In this document: positions 26,657-36,600 of the stretch, piece after piece
Layout: each line of letters starts with the position of its first letter
How positions within the stretch are numbered: position 1 is the stretch's first letter
NCBI RefSeq assembly: GCF_003347665.1
Contig: NZ_QDGA01000001.1
Location: 184,654-248,653 of the forward strand
Direction of reading: 5' to 3'
Source of the DNA: Microvirga calopogonii
GTDB lineage: Bacteria; Pseudomonadota; Alphaproteobacteria; Rhizobiales; Beijerinckiaceae
Length of the DNA: 64,000 bases
Notes under the pieces: model-generated
What the model saw: only the letters and a program-made list of their open reading frames with translations
What the model was told of the DNA's origin: nothing
The model's database searches: none
Program-made: the position numbers and the translations under genes

Positions 26657-28360
26657 TCAGTTGGCCTGCCGGCGCAGGAAGGCGGGAATCTCCAGCTGGT
26701 CGTCTTCCGAATGGGCCCGGGGAGCGGGCGCCATCGGAGCCTGCTGGGGACGCTGCGCCTGAGCCGGCATGGGCCGGCGGGCGTACTCGGCATGGACCGA
26801 CGACATGGCCTGACGCGGGGCTTCCTGGCGCTGCTCGACGGGAGCATGCTGAGGCTCCTCGCGGCGGCCGAAGCCGATAGTCGCGAGACGCTGGATCAGC
26901 GACGGCTTGTGCTCATGAGCCGGCTCCTCGCCACGGCTGGCGCGAATCTGGTTCTGAGCCGGCATCGGCAGCTCGTCGATTCGCGGCATCCGGGCCGGGC
27001 GCATGGCGCGCTCTGCCTGCGGCGGAATGAAGGCGCCCTGCTCCACCGGCTCCTCGTAGACCGGAGCCTGGGGGGCCGGAGCCTCGTAGGCCACGGCCTG
27101 GCGGGGCTGAGCCGGCGTGAGGACCACGTCGTCGCGGATCATGGGCTGCGGCGCGGGCTCGACCGGCTGGGCCGCGGCGATGGGCGCCGGAGCCGCAACG
27201 GGGGCCGAAGCCATGACGGGGGTGCCCTGGCTCAGGATCGGAGCCGCCTTCACCGGTTCGGCTTGGGCGGCGGAGCGAAAGGTGGGCGTTGCCTGGGGAG
27301 ACGTGGCGCGGGCGCGCGCCTCGGCGCGCAGGCGCTCGGCCACCTCGGAGATGCGCTGCTCGGTGGCCGTCAGGTCGCCGCCGTTCTCCAGCATGGCGTG
27401 GTCGATGCCCGTCGCCACGACGGACACGCGGATGATGCCTTCCAGGCTCTCGTCGAAGGTCGCGCCGAGGATGATGTTGGCATCCTGGTCCACTTCCTCG
27501 CGGATGCGGGTCGCGGCTTCGTCGAGTTCGTAGAGCGTGAGGTCGTTGCCGCCCGTGATCGAGATGAGCAGGCCGCGCGCGCCCTTCATCGACACGTCGT
27601 CGAGGAGCGGGTTCGCGATGGCCGCTTCGGCCGCCCGGATGGCACGCTTCTCGCCGGAAGCCTCGCCCGTGCCCATCATGGCCTTGCCCATGCCGCGCAT
27701 GACGGAGCGCACGTCGGCGAAGTCGAGGTTGATGAGGCCTTCCTTCACCATCAGGTCGGTGATGCAGGCGACGCCGGAATAGAGCACCTGGTCGGCCATG
27801 GCGAAGGCGTCCGCGAAGGTCGTCTTCTCGGTGGCGACGCGGAACAGGTTCTGGTTCGGGATCACGATGAGCGTGTCCACCGCCTGCTGCAGCTCGTTGA
27901 TGCCGGCCTCCGCCAGACGCATGCGGCGCACGCCTTCGAACTGGAACGGCTTCGTGACGACGCCGACAGTCAGTATACCGAGCTCGCGGGCCGCCCGTGC
28001 CACGACGGGAGCAGCACCCGTGCCCGTGCCGCCGCCCATGCCGGCGGTGATGAACACCATGTGCGAGCCGGCGAGCTGATCGCGGATCTCGTCGATCACC
28101 TCTTCGGCGGCCGCGCGGCCGACTTCCGGCTGCGAGCCGGCGCCGAGGCCTTCCGTCACCTGAATGCCCATCTGGACCACGCGCTGTGCCTTGGACGAGG
28201 CCAGTGCCTGCGCGTCGGTGTTGGACACCACGAACTCGACGCCCTCCAGACCGGATTCAATCATGTTGTTCACGGCGTTGCCGCCGGCACCGCCGACGCC
28301 GAAAACCGTGATGTGCGGCCTGAGTTCCCGGATGTCCGGAGCTTGCTGATTGATAGCCAT
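26657..28360 (-). CDS. ftsZ: Cell division protein FtsZ with long C-terminal linker
   Basis: A 567-residue tubulin-like GTPase that forms the Z-ring. Seen: [14 protein letters not shown], the tubulin signature [10 protein letters not shown] (about 107-116), [20 protein letters not shown] and the T7-loop region. The globular core ends near residue 320. A Pro/Ala/Gln/Glu-rich unstructured linker of about 230 residues follows, ending in the conserved membrane-adaptor peptide [12 protein letters not shown] (binding FtsA and other anchors). E. coli FtsZ has 383 residues; rhizobial FtsZ proteins are also long. It is followed by a strong terminator and separated from ftsA by 105 bp, which may hold an additional promoter. 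Confidence 0.97.
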   Translation of the reverse strand: MAINQQAPDIRELRPHITVFGVGGAGGNAVNNMIESGLEGVEFVVSNTDAQALASSKAQRVVQMGIQVTEGLGAGSQPEVGRAAAEEVIDEIRDQLAGSHMVFITAGMGGGTGTGAAPVVARAARELGILTVGVVTKPFQFEGVRRMRLAEAGINELQQAVDTLIVIPNQNLFRVATEKTTFADAFAMADQVLYSGVACITDLMVKEGLINLDFADVRSVMRGMGKAMMGTGEASGEKRAIRAAEAAIANPLLDDVSMKGARGLLISITGGNDLTLYELDEAATRIREEVDQDANIILGATFDESLEGIIRVSVVATGIDHAMLENGGDLTATEQRISEVAERLRAEARARATSPQATPTFRSAAQAEPVKAAPILSQGTPVMASAPVAAPAPIAAAQPVEPAPQPMIRDDVVLTPAQPRQAVAYEAPAPQAPVYEEPVEQGAFIPPQAERAMRPARMPRIDELPMPAQNQIRASRGEEPAHEHKPSLIQRLATIGFGRREEPQHAPVEQRQEAPRQAMSSVHAEYARRPMPAQAQRPQQAPMAPAPRAHSEDDQLEIPAFLRRQAN

Positions 28361-28465
28361 GACCTGTGCCTCTTCTGGCCTTATACTGATGAGCGTTTGG
28401 CGGACGCTGACCCTTGTTAACTTGAACTCATCACGATGGCCCGCCGCGCCAACGCGTTACTCGGT

Positions 28466-29788
28466 TTAAAAACTCTCGCGAATCCACCGGCCCACTCGCG
28501 AGAAGTAGCCGTCGGTTCCCGTACTCTGAAACAAGCCGCTGGAGCGCGGCTCGAAATACTCGATGTGTGCCACCTGCGGATAAACCAGGAGGCCGACCAC
28601 TGCCGAAAAGGCAGGACCCTTTGCCGCTTCAGGCAAGCCCTTGATGCCGAGCGGACGCCCGACACGAACCTGGCCCTGCAAGATGCGGCGCGCCGTTTCC
28701 GGCAGCCCGACGAGCTGGCTCGCGCCGCCCGTCAGCACGACCCGCCGTCCGGCCTGGGCCGCAAAGCCCGCGCCTTTCAACCGGTCACGCACGAGTTCGA
28801 GGATCTCCTCGACCCGCGGCTTGATGATGCGAACGAGGTGCGACTTCGGCAGATGATTCGGAACGTCGCGTTCGTCCTCATCGACCTGTGGCACCGCGAT
28901 CATGTCCCGGTCATCCGCGCTCGACGTGATGGCGGAGCCGTAGAGAGTCTTGAGCCGTTCGGCTGCGGACACGCGGGTCGTGAGACCGCGCGCGATGTCC
29001 ATGGTCACGTGGTGACCGCCGACCGCGATGGCATCGGAATGAACCAGATGCCCGTTGGAGAAGATGCCGACGCTGGTGGTGCCGCCGCCCATGTCGACCA
29101 CGGCGCAGCCCATGTCGGCCTCGTCGTCGACGAGAGCGGAAAGGCCCGCGGCGTAAGGCGTGGCAATCACGGCCTCGACGCCGAGATGGCAGCGCTCGAC
29201 CGCGAGCATCAGGTTGCGCGCCGCCGCCGCCTCGGAGGTGACCACATGCAGGTCCGCGCCGAGGCGCTCGCCGATCATGCCGGCGGGATCGACGATGTGC
29301 TGCTGCCGGTCGAGCGAGAAGCCGGTCGGCAGGGCGTGCAGAACCGTCCTGCCGCGACGCAGGTCGTAGCTCGACGCGGCATCGAGCACGCGATGGATGT
29401 CGCCGGAGCTCACCGCGCCGCGCACCGGGATATGCGCCTCGAAATGCTCGGACGCGAGGCGTCCGCCGGTGAGGTTGACGATCACCGACTGGATCTCGAC
29501 CTTCGCCATCCGCTCGGCGGCGTGAACCGCCTGACGGATCGCCGTTTCGGCCGCTTCCAGATCGACGACCACACCGCCCTTGAGGCCCATAGAGCGCTGG
29601 TGGCCGATGCCGAGGATGCGCGCCACGTGGGTGCGGCTGCGCAGCGATTCGACCTCGTCGGCCGGCTTCAGTTCCGCCACGACGCAGACGACCTTGCTCG
29701 TTCCCACGTCGAGGACCGACAGGATGGCGCTCTTGCGCGCGGAAAGCGGCTTCAAGCGTGGCGTCAAACCGTGACCCGAGAGACTCAT
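28466..29788 (-). CDS. ftsA: Cell division protein FtsA
   Basis: A 440-residue actin-like ATPase that tethers FtsZ to the membrane and recruits later divisome proteins. Seen: the phosphate-1 motif VLDVGTSKVVCVVAEL (about 25-40), the SHS2 1C domain (about 105-185), phosphate-2 VVDMGGGTTSVGIF, the adenosine motif VLTGGASQLVGLPE, and a C-terminal amphipathic stretch RVGRWIRESF that acts as membrane anchor. Its start overlaps the stop of ftsQ by 4 bp, so the two are translationally coupled. Confidence 0.96.
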   Translation of the reverse strand: MSLSGHGLTPRLKPLSARKSAILSVLDVGTSKVVCVVAELKPADEVESLRSRTHVARILGIGHQRSMGLKGGVVVDLEAAETAIRQAVHAAERMAKVEIQSVIVNLTGGRLASEHFEAHIPVRGAVSSGDIHRVLDAASSYDLRRGRTVLHALPTGFSLDRQQHIVDPAGMIGERLGADLHVVTSEAAAARNLMLAVERCHLGVEAVIATPYAAGLSALVDDEADMGCAVVDMGGGTTSVGIFSNGHLVHSDAIAVGGHHVTMDIARGLTTRVSAAERLKTLYGSAITSSADDRDMIAVPQVDEDERDVPNHLPKSHLVRIIKPRVEEILELVRDRLKGAGFAAQAGRRVVLTGGASQLVGLPETARRILQGQVRVGRPLGIKGLPEAAKGPAFSAVVGLLVYPQVAHIEYFEPRSSGLFQSTGTDGYFSRVGRWIRESF

Positions 29789-30744
29789 GTATCGACCCCC
29801 TTGCCGCGCATTGGTTTCTTCTTGAGCGCCTCGGCGCGGGCCAGGGCTGCCTCTTCCGTCAAGCGGACGACGACGCGATCCGCCATGCGCAGATCGATCG
29901 CCAGCACGTCCTTTTCCAGAATCTTCTGCTCGTTCTCGAGCTTCACGAGACGGGCCAGCGCATCGGCGGCCCCGAGCTCCGGCAGGCGCACGTCCATGCC
30001 GTTATCCATCTTGAGCGTCCAGCGCCGGCCGGCCACGAGGGTGCCCGCGCGAATGCGACCCTTGAGCGGGCCCGCGGCCTCGAGCAGCGCGAGATAGTCC
30101 TTGCTGCGGGCGTTGGCGCCCTCGCCCACCACGAACGGCAGATTGAGATAGCGCTCGTCCTGCATCAGGTCGATCACCGTGCCGTCGGCGGCGATCACGA
30201 ACAGCTCGCCGTTGTTCTGCCAGACCCCGTGCGCCTCGCGCTCGGTGAGCGTGATGACGAGCTCGTTCGGATAGAGCTTGCGCACGGTCGCGGTCTTGAC
30301 CATCGGCACGCGCTCGAGGCGCTCGCGCAGGTCGTTCACGTCGAGAAAAGCGAGCGACAGCTTCGAGTTGATGCCTGCGGCGGCGAGAACTTCCTTCTCG
30401 GTCATCTGCGAGATGCCGGAGATCGTCACCTGATCGAGACCGAGGCCGACCGCTCGCGCCAGGGCGTGGTGCGGCTCGCCGTATTCACGGATGAAGCCGT
30501 CGATGTGGCCACCCTGCCAGAGGCCGAAGCCGACGACGGCGCCGAAGAAGCCGAGAGCAAGACCCGTTCCGAGGAAACGGGGAAGGCGCCGCTCGAGCGG
30601 AACGCCAGCCGAGCGACGGCGCACGCTGCGCGAGGGGCCGAAGAATTTTCTGATTCGCGATGGCTTCTTGAAGGGAGCGGAGCCCGCCTCCCGATGACCG
30701 GAGGCCGGGCGCGCAACGGCGAATCCGGCCGGGTAGGCCGTCAT
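29785..30744 (-). CDS. ftsQ: Cell division protein FtsQ
   Basis: A 319-residue bitopic divisome protein. I choose ATG 30744 because it overlaps the ddl stop as ATGA; a start at 30774 would lie inside ddl. A basic cytoplasmic N-terminus (about 1-60) and one transmembrane helix (LGTGLALGFFGAVVGFGLW) precede the POTRA domain (VTISGISQMTEKEVLAAAGI to LVITLTEREAHGVW) and the FtsQ domain (YLNLPFVVGEGA to ALKKKPMRGK). It links cytoplasmic FtsA/FtsZ to FtsL and the synthases FtsW and FtsI. Confidence 0.94.
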   Translation of the reverse strand: MTAYPAGFAVARPASGHREAGSAPFKKPSRIRKFFGPSRSVRRRSAGVPLERRLPRFLGTGLALGFFGAVVGFGLWQGGHIDGFIREYGEPHHALARAVGLGLDQVTISGISQMTEKEVLAAAGINSKLSLAFLDVNDLRERLERVPMVKTATVRKLYPNELVITLTEREAHGVWQNNGELFVIAADGTVIDLMQDERYLNLPFVVGEGANARSKDYLALLEAAGPLKGRIRAGTLVAGRRWTLKMDNGMDVRLPELGAADALARLVKLENEQKILEKDVLAIDLRMADRVVVRLTEEAALARAEALKKKPMRGKGVDT

Positions 30745-31664
30745 CGGTTGCAGGTAGCGTCCTCCACCATCCATTGCACAAGCTCGCCAAACGAATAGCC
30801 CGCGTGGGCTGCCAGTTCTGGCACCAAGCTCGTCTCGGTCATGCCGGGTTGGGTGTTGACCTCGAGAACGACGAGTTCTCCGGTCCCCCCGGGAGTATCG
30901 TCGTACCGCAAGTCGGCACGGCTGATTCCCCGACAGCCGAGCGCTTGATGCGCCGTTAACGCCAACTCTTGGACCTTTTGGTAAATATTCGGTTTAATTT
31001 CTGCCGGGAGGACGTGAATGGAGCCGCCCTTCACATATTTCGCATCGTAATCGTAGAAGACCCCGGTGGCGGGCTGGATGTCGATGACCCCGAGCGCCCT
31101 GTCGCCCATGACCGCGCAGGTGAGCTCACGGCCCGCAACATATGATTCCACAAGGACTTTTTCGCCGAAGGCCCAGTCCTCTCGCATCAGTTCCTGAGGC
31201 GGATGGGAGCGGTCCTCACGGACGATGATGACGCCGACGGACGAGCCCTCGTTGACCGGCTTGACCACATAGGGAGCCGGAAGAACGTGGCTTTTGGCCG
31301 CCTCCGAACGGTTAACGACTTTCCCCTGAGGCACGGGAACGCCGGCTGCGGCCATGACCATTTTGGCCTTGTCCTTCTGCATGGCGAGCGCCGAGGCGAG
31401 GACGCCGGAATGGGTATAGGGAATTCTTAAGACTTCCAGCAGACCCTGGATGGTTCCATCCTCGCCGACCCGGCCGTGGAGCGCGTTGAACACCACATCC
31501 GGCGCGACCGCCTGAAGCACGGTGGCGATGTCGGGCTGCACGTCGATGGGAGTGACCTTGTATCCGAGCCCTTCGAGCGCCTTGCAGCAGGCCCGGCCCG
31601 AATTGAGGCTCACCTCGCGCTCCGCCGACCAGCCGCCATAGAGAATGGCCACGTGCTTCGCCAT
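30741..31664 (-). CDS. ddl: D-alanine--D-alanine ligase
   Basis: A 307-residue ATP-grasp enzyme that makes the D-Ala-D-Ala dipeptide added by MurF. ATG 31664 has GGGGAGAG 4-6 nt upstream; an ATG seven codons earlier lacks a site. Seen: VAILYGGWSAEREVSLNSGR (N-terminal motif with Glu-Ser), LHGRVGEDGTIQGLLEVLRI, YVVKPVNEGSSVGV, ADLRYDD and LEVNTQPGMTETSLVPE. DdlB type by position in the dcw cluster. A repeat separates it from murB upstream. Confidence 0.95.
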   Translation of the reverse strand: MAKHVAILYGGWSAEREVSLNSGRACCKALEGLGYKVTPIDVQPDIATVLQAVAPDVVFNALHGRVGEDGTIQGLLEVLRIPYTHSGVLASALAMQKDKAKMVMAAAGVPVPQGKVVNRSEAAKSHVLPAPYVVKPVNEGSSVGVIIVREDRSHPPQELMREDWAFGEKVLVESYVAGRELTCAVMGDRALGVIDIQPATGVFYDYDAKYVKGGSIHVLPAEIKPNIYQKVQELALTAHQALGCRGISRADLRYDDTPGGTGELVVLEVNTQPGMTETSLVPELAAHAGYSFGELVQWMVEDATCNR

Positions 31665-31729
31665 GGGTCTCTCCCCGTCATGCACCCGGCGCTTCCGGGA
31701 TTTTCAAAGAATGATGCGAATCAGGTCTA

Positions 31730-31775
31730 GAGCATCGGACCCAAAAGTGGATTTGCACTTTTGGGTCCGATGCTC
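31730..31775. repeat. Perfect 20-bp inverted repeat at the murB stop codon
   Basis: The left arm GAGCATCGGACCCAAAAGTG (31730-31749), a 6-nt loop and an exact complement at 31756-31775 form one of the strongest hairpins in the window. The right arm runs into the murB TGA (31774-31776). Related words occur at 9866-9908. Confidence 0.85.
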
Positions 31776-32748
31776 ATCCATTCAATGGCGCATCGCTTTG
31801 GCGGAAAACCGGATCCACTTTTCCGCGCGATGCGCTTGCGAGCCCGACCCGCTTGATTTCCCATTCAAGCTCCACGCCCGTCATCTCGCGGACGCGGCGG
31901 CGCACTTCCTCGCCTAGGCCCTCGATGTCGGCTGCGGAGGCGGAACCGTGGTTGATGAGGAAGTTGCAATGCATCTCCGACACCTGGGCGTCGCCGATGC
32001 GAAGACCACGGCAGCCCGCGGCATCGACCAGCTCCCAGGCCTTCTTGCCCGGCGGGTTCTTGAAGGTCGAGCCGCCCGTTCGCGTATTGACCGGCTGGGT
32101 GGAGGATCGCGCCTCGGTGATCGCGTTCATCTCGGCAAGAATCTCGTCCGGATTGCCAGGCCGGCCCTCGAACAGGGCTTCGGTGAAGATCACGTCGTCC
32201 GGCACGCTCGAATGGCGATAGGTGAAACCCATGTCCTTGTTCTGAAAAGTGATGGTCTCACCCATCCGCGTCACTGCATTGGCATAGACCAAACAATCCT
32301 TGACCTCACCTCCGTAAGCGCCTCCGTTCATGCGCAGCGCCCCGCCGATGGCGCCGGGAATGCCGCGCAGGAAGGACAGACCGGCAATGCCGGCCTCGGC
32401 GGCCGCCCGCGCCACCTTCACGTCGGGCGCACCGGCCCCCGCGCGAACGCGCAGGCCGGGCTCGACCGTGACGTCGGCGAAGCCCTTGCCCAGGCGAATG
32501 ATCACGCCTTCCCATCCGCCGTCGCGGATGAGCAGGTTGGAGCCGAGACCCACGACGAGAACTGGAACGGCGCGGTCGAGACGCTGTAGGAAATAGGCTA
32601 AATCGTTCTCGTCCGCAGGCGTGAACAGCACCTGCGCCGGACCGCCCGTGCGGAACCACGACAGCGGCGCCGTCGGCGCATTCGCCTCCAGCTTGCCACG
32701 CAGTTCGGGCATGGCGGATTTAAGCTCGGGAACAAGATCAGGAAACAT
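31774..32748 (-). CDS. murB: UDP-N-acetylmuramate dehydrogenase
   Basis: A 324-residue FAD enzyme that reduces enolpyruvyl-UDP-GlcNAc to UDP-MurNAc. Start ATG 32748 ([18 protein letters not shown]); the upstream frame lies in a repeat. Seen: [74 protein letters not shown] and [10 protein letters not shown]. The normal C-terminus would be WEIKRVG. About 21 further codons ([20 protein letters not shown] and on) are read out of a nested inverted repeat (31788-31835), so the tail is a repeat-derived extension. Type II MurB, lacking the E. coli-specific domain. Confidence 0.94.
   Translation of the reverse strand: MFPDLVPELKSAMPELRGKLEANAPTAPLSWFRTGGPAQVLFTPADENDLAYFLQRLDRAVPVLVVGLGSNLLIRDGGWEGVIIRLGKGFADVTVEPGLRVRAGAGAPDVKVARAAAEAGIAGLSFLRGIPGAIGGALRMNGGAYGGEVKDCLVYANAVTRMGETITFQNKDMGFTYRHSSVPDDVIFTEALFEGRPGNPDEILAEMNAITEARSSTQPVNTRTGGSTFKNPPGKKAWELVDAAGCRGLRIGDAQVSEMHCNFLINHGSASAADIEGLGEEVRRRVREMTGVELEWEIKRVGLASASRGKVDPVFRQSDAPLNG
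31788..31835. repeat. Nested inverted repeat inside the murB 3' end
   Basis: The outer arms GCGCATCG (31788-31795) and CGATGCGC (31828-31835) enclose GGAAAA (31803-31808) and TTTTCC (31819-31824). Together with the adjacent palindrome at 31730-31775 it forms a two-hairpin repeat unit that has become partly coding. Confidence 0.75.
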
Positions 32749-32762
32749 CAGCAACCCCACAG

Positions 32763-32906
32763 ACCTCCTTCTGAGGAGCGAGCCCGGCTCGCGTCTCGGG
32801 GTCCCGGACAATGTCCGGGCACGAGGGCGTCTCCAGAGCCCACTGGAAGCGGTTTCCTCGTCCTTCGAGATGAGCGCGATGCGCTCTCCTCAGGAGGAGG
32901 AAACCT
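32763..32906. repeat. Mosaic inverted repeat between murC and murB
   Basis: The 177-bp gap between murB and murC is filled by CTGAGGAGCGAGCCCGGCTC near its left end, a TCCCGGACAATGTCCGGGCA hairpin in the middle and CCTTCGAGATGAGCGCGATG with CTCCTCAGGAGG at its right end. The ends are related as inverted repeats (CTCCTCAG/CTGAGGAG). Such CTGAGGAG-N-CCTTCGAGA units are dispersed repeats in Rhizobiales. Confidence 0.7.
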
Positions 32907-32925
32907 TGGGCCGTACCACGAATTA

Positions 32926-34341
32926 TCAAGCCGCCTTCTCGCCCAGCCCTTCGAGCTCGCCCGGAAGCGCGTAGGCCCATTGGGTGATGTTGCCGGCGCC
33001 GAGGCAGATCACGTAATCGCCCGGTTTCGCAATCCCCTTCACGAGGCCCGCGAGTTCCTCGGACTTTTCGAGCGCCATCACGTTGCGGTGGCCGCGCGCT
33101 TTCAGTCCCGACACCAGGCTGTCGCGGTCGGCACCCGGAATGGGCTGCTCGCCCGCCGCGTACACGGGCGCGACGATGACCGCGTCCGCATCGTTGAAGC
33201 AGGTGCAGAACTGATCGAACAGGGAGGACAGGCGCGAATAGCGGTGCGGCTGCACCACGGCGATGACTTGGCCCTCCGTCGAGGCGCGCGCAGCCTTCAG
33301 CACCGCCGCGATCTCGATGGGATGGTGACCGTAATCGTCGAATACGGTGACTCCGTTCCAATCGCCGGTACGGGTGAAGCGGCGCTTCACACCGCCGAAG
33401 CCACCGAGCGCCTTGCGGATCGCGTCGGGCGTGACGCCGAGCTCGTGCGCGACCGCGATGGCCGCCGTGGCGTTGAGCGCGTTGTGCGCGCCCGGCATCG
33501 GTAGAACGAGATCTTCGAGTTCGAGCCGGAAGCCGGGACGGCGGTCGCGGATCATGACGCGGAAGCGGTTCTGCCCCCCGCGGGAATCCACATCCATCAG
33601 GCGCACGTCCGCCTGCGGGTTCTCGCCGTAGGTGATGATGCGCCGGTCCTCGATGCGGCCCACGAGGTCCTGCACGGTCGGATGGTCGATGCACATCACC
33701 GCGAAACCGTAGAACGGGATCGAGTTGATGAAGGAATGGAAGGCGTCCTTGATCGCGTCGTAGGTGCCGAAATGATCGAGATGCTCGGCGTCGATGTTGG
33801 TCACGATGGCCACGTCCGCCGGGAGCTTCAGGAAGGTGCCGTCGGACTCGTCCGCCTCCACCACCATCCACTGGCCGTCGCCCATGCGGGCATTGGTCCC
33901 GTAGGCGTTGATGATGCCGCCGTTGATGACCGTCGGATCGAGCCCGCCCGCATCGAGCAGCGTCGCGACGAGGGAGGTCGTGGTCGTCTTGCCGTGGGTG
34001 CCCGCCACTGCGACGCAGGACTTGAAGCGCATGAGCTCGGCCAGCATCTCGGCCCGGCGCACGACCGGCAGGCGCTTCTCGCGGGCGACGATCAGCTCCG
34101 GGTTGTCGCGCTTGATCGCGGTCGAGACGACGACGATCTCGGCATCCTCCACGTTCTCGGCCTTGTGGCCGATGAAGGTCTTGATGCCCTTATCGGACAG
34201 GCGCTTGACGTTGTAATTGTCGGCCGCGTCCGAGCCCTGAACGGTGTAACCCAGGTTGTGCATGACCTCGGCGATGCCCGACATGCCGATGCCGCCGATG
34301 CCGATGAAGTGAATGGGACCAAGCTTCGGCGGCAGTTTCAT
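32926..34341 (-). CDS. murC: UDP-N-acetylmuramate--L-alanine ligase
   Basis: A 471-residue Mur ligase adding L-Ala to UDP-MurNAc. Seen: the N-terminal Rossmann motif [21 protein letters not shown]-loop [62 protein letters not shown] (hinge), [14 protein letters not shown] and QPHRYSR. It is full length. Its start overlaps the murG stop by 4 bp, so it is coupled to the upstream dcw genes. Confidence 0.96.
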   Translation of the reverse strand: MKLPPKLGPIHFIGIGGIGMSGIAEVMHNLGYTVQGSDAADNYNVKRLSDKGIKTFIGHKAENVEDAEIVVVSTAIKRDNPELIVAREKRLPVVRRAEMLAELMRFKSCVAVAGTHGKTTTTSLVATLLDAGGLDPTVINGGIINAYGTNARMGDGQWMVVEADESDGTFLKLPADVAIVTNIDAEHLDHFGTYDAIKDAFHSFINSIPFYGFAVMCIDHPTVQDLVGRIEDRRIITYGENPQADVRLMDVDSRGGQNRFRVMIRDRRPGFRLELEDLVLPMPGAHNALNATAAIAVAHELGVTPDAIRKALGGFGGVKRRFTRTGDWNGVTVFDDYGHHPIEIAAVLKAARASTEGQVIAVVQPHRYSRLSSLFDQFCTCFNDADAVIVAPVYAAGEQPIPGADRDSLVSGLKARGHRNVMALEKSEELAGLVKGIAKPGDYVICLGAGNITQWAYALPGELEGLGEKAA

Positions 34342-35456
34342 GGGTTTTTTCCGTTATTGTTCGAAGGGACAAGGGTGAGAACGGCCTGCGCCAGACGTTC
34401 CGCCGCATCCGTGATGCTGGCGCTATGTGCGGCGGCGGCGGCTTTGGTCAAGCGGTCAGGCTCTTGAAAAATGAGCCGAATTTCCTGAGCCAGTCTCTCA
34501 GGGGTGAAGTCCGATTGCGGACAAACGATGGCAGCGCCCAGATCTCCGAGGGTTCTGGCATTGGCCGCCTGGTCCTGGTCGAGGGAGCCCGGCAGGGGCA
34601 CGAGGATCGACGGACGACCGATCACGGCGAGTTCCGCCACGGTCGACGCGCCGGAACGGGACACCACCAGATGAGCCTGGGCCAGCCGGTGCGGCAGGTC
34701 CTTGAAGAAGGGCTCGGCCTCGAACTCCACGCCCAGCCTCCGGTAATGCTCGCGCACCCGCTCCAGGTCCTCGCCCCGGGCCTGCTGGGTGATGGCGAGA
34801 CGGGCCCGCAGGTCCGGCGGCAGGAGTTCGACGGCCGGAGGAACCACGTCGCTCATCACGCGAGCGCCCTGGCTGCCGCCGACGACGAGAAGACGGAGCT
34901 TTCCGTCCGGCTCCAGGCCCGCATAGGGCTGCCGGGCGGCTTCGAGCACCGCGGGACGGATCGGGTTGCCCGTGTGGAGGCTCCTGCCCGGCACATTCGC
35001 CGGAACGCCCTTGATGCCGGAAAAGCCCGTGGCGATCACGGTGGCGCGGCGGGCGAGCAGCCGGTTGGCGCGCCCCATGACGCCGTTCGCCTCATGGATC
35101 ACCGTCGGCACCTTGAGGAAGGACCCGGCCAGCACGGGCGGCACGGTGGGATAACCGCCGAAGCCCACGACCACGGCCGGCTTCATCGCACGAATGAGAG
35201 ACGCGGCCTTCAGCGTCCCCTGCCCCAGCAGCAGCGCGGCTTTCGCCATCTGCGGCAGCGACCGGCCGGATGGGGTGGCGGAGGGAATCTCGACGATCTC
35301 GTCGGCCGGGAACGAGCCCGCATAGGCATTCGCCCGTTTGTCGGTGGCGAGAGCCACCCTCGCGCCGGAAGCCTTCAGGGCATTCGCCAGCGCCTCGGCC
35401 GGAAAGAGATGACCGCCGGTCCCGCCGGCGGTCAGGAGGATGAGAGGAGCTTTCAT
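34338..35456 (-). CDS. murG: UDP-GlcNAc:lipid I N-acetylglucosaminyltransferase
   Basis: A 372-residue GT28 glycosyltransferase that converts lipid I to lipid II on the cytoplasmic membrane face. Start ATG 35456 overlaps the ftsW TGA (ATGA); the long upstream frame is a shadow. Seen: the Gly-rich loop [63 protein letters not shown], the donor-binding [19 protein letters not shown] and [14 protein letters not shown]. It overlaps murC by 4 bp downstream. Confidence 0.96.
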   Translation of the reverse strand: MKAPLILLTAGGTGGHLFPAEALANALKASGARVALATDKRANAYAGSFPADEIVEIPSATPSGRSLPQMAKAALLLGQGTLKAASLIRAMKPAVVVGFGGYPTVPPVLAGSFLKVPTVIHEANGVMGRANRLLARRATVIATGFSGIKGVPANVPGRSLHTGNPIRPAVLEAARQPYAGLEPDGKLRLLVVGGSQGARVMSDVVPPAVELLPPDLRARLAITQQARGEDLERVREHYRRLGVEFEAEPFFKDLPHRLAQAHLVVSRSGASTVAELAVIGRPSILVPLPGSLDQDQAANARTLGDLGAAIVCPQSDFTPERLAQEIRLIFQEPDRLTKAAAAAHSASITDAAERLAQAVLTLVPSNNNGKNP

Positions 35457-36598
35457 CCGCGCGGCCAATCCTGATTGTAGGTGTCCATCATCTCGGAGCG
35501 CGGACGCCGCCGCGTGAGCGCGATGAGGAAGCCCATGCCGAGCGCGAGCGAGAGCAGCGACGAGCCGCCATAGGAGATGAAGGGCAGCGTCATGCCCTTT
35601 GCGGGCATGAGGTGCACGTTCACCATCATGTTGATGCAGGCCTGCAGGCCGAACATGAAGATGAGGCCGGTGGCCGCGAGACGGCAGAACGTGTCCTCGC
35701 TGCGGCGCGCGAGCGTCAGGCCGCGCAGCACGATGAAGGCGAAGATCAGCAGCAGCGCGATGCACACGATGATGCCGAATTCCTCCGCCGTGACGGCGAA
35801 GATGAAGTCGGTGTGGGCGTCGGGCAGGATGCGCTTGACCGTTCCCTCGCCCGGACCGCGTCCGAGCCAGCCGCCGCGCGCGAAGGATTCCATCGCGGTG
35901 TCCACCTGGAAGGTGTCGCCGGAATCCTTGTCGAGGAAGCGCTCGATGCGGGCGCGCACGTGCGGCAGGAACTCATAGGCCGCCACGATGCCGACGAGTC
36001 CGGCGCCGCCGAGTCCCATCACCCAGAACCAGTGCAGGCCTGCGATGAAGAACAGCCCGCACCACACGATGGTCACGAGCATGGTCTGGCCGAAATCGGG
36101 CTGGAGGATGAGCGGAACGATGGTGGCGGGCAGGAGAAGGAGCGCCAGGAGCGTGCCCGGCACGTCCTTGCGCCGCGCGCCTTCCGAGAAGGCCCAGGCC
36201 GAGAGGACCACGAAGGCGGGCTTCACGAATTCCGACGGCTGCAGGCCGAGCGGTCCAATCATGATCCAGCGGTGGGCGCCCTTGATCTCGGGGCCGTACT
36301 GGAACGCCAGCAGGATCAGCGCCATGCCGATCGCATAGACCAGCAGTGCCAGACGGCGGATGTGGCGCAGCGACAGGAACGAGACCGGGATCATGATGAA
36401 CAAAGCCGGGATGAGGAACATCACCTGCCGGTTCACGAAGTGGAACGTGGAGAGCCCGAGGCGCTCCGCCACGGGCGGGCCGCCCGCCATGAGAAAGACG
36501 AGGCCTGCCAGCATGAGGATGGCGAGGCCTGCGAGAAGTAGGCGGTCGACAGTCCACCACCAATCGCCGAAAGCCGAGCGTTCCGCGCGTGACACCAT
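35453..36598 (-). CDS. ftsW: Peptidoglycan glycosyltransferase FtsW
   Basis: A 381-residue SEDS-family polymerase that works with FtsI to make septal peptidoglycan. Start ATG 36598, two nt after the murD stop, with GGGGGC of the murD end as ribosome-binding region. Ten hydrophobic segments. Conserved pieces: GAHRWIMIGPLGLQPSEFVK, LQPDFGQTMLVTIVW (catalytic Asp), ESFARGGWLGRGPGEGTVKR, LPDAHTDFIFAVTAEEFG and KGMTLPFISYGGSSLLSLAL. It ends in a 4-bp overlap with murG. Confidence 0.95.
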   Translation of the reverse strand: MVSRAERSAFGDWWWTVDRLLLAGLAILMLAGLVFLMAGGPPVAERLGLSTFHFVNRQVMFLIPALFIMIPVSFLSLRHIRRLALLVYAIGMALILLAFQYGPEIKGAHRWIMIGPLGLQPSEFVKPAFVVLSAWAFSEGARRKDVPGTLLALLLLPATIVPLILQPDFGQTMLVTIVWCGLFFIAGLHWFWVMGLGGAGLVGIVAAYEFLPHVRARIERFLDKDSGDTFQVDTAMESFARGGWLGRGPGEGTVKRILPDAHTDFIFAVTAEEFGIIVCIALLLIFAFIVLRGLTLARRSEDTFCRLAATGLIFMFGLQACINMMVNVHLMPAKGMTLPFISYGGSSLLSLALGMGFLIALTRRRPRSEMMDTYNQDWPRG

Positions 36599-36600
36599 CT

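Noticed and set aside
26711..28420. Long plus-strand frame opposite ftsZ
   Set aside because: Antisense of a well-defined FtsZ; composition of His/Arg/Gly/Leu is typical of shadow frames.
28361..28465. CtrA-type site before ftsZ (GTTAAC)
   Set aside because: Only a single TTAAC half-site is seen; the required second half at 7-nt spacing is missing.
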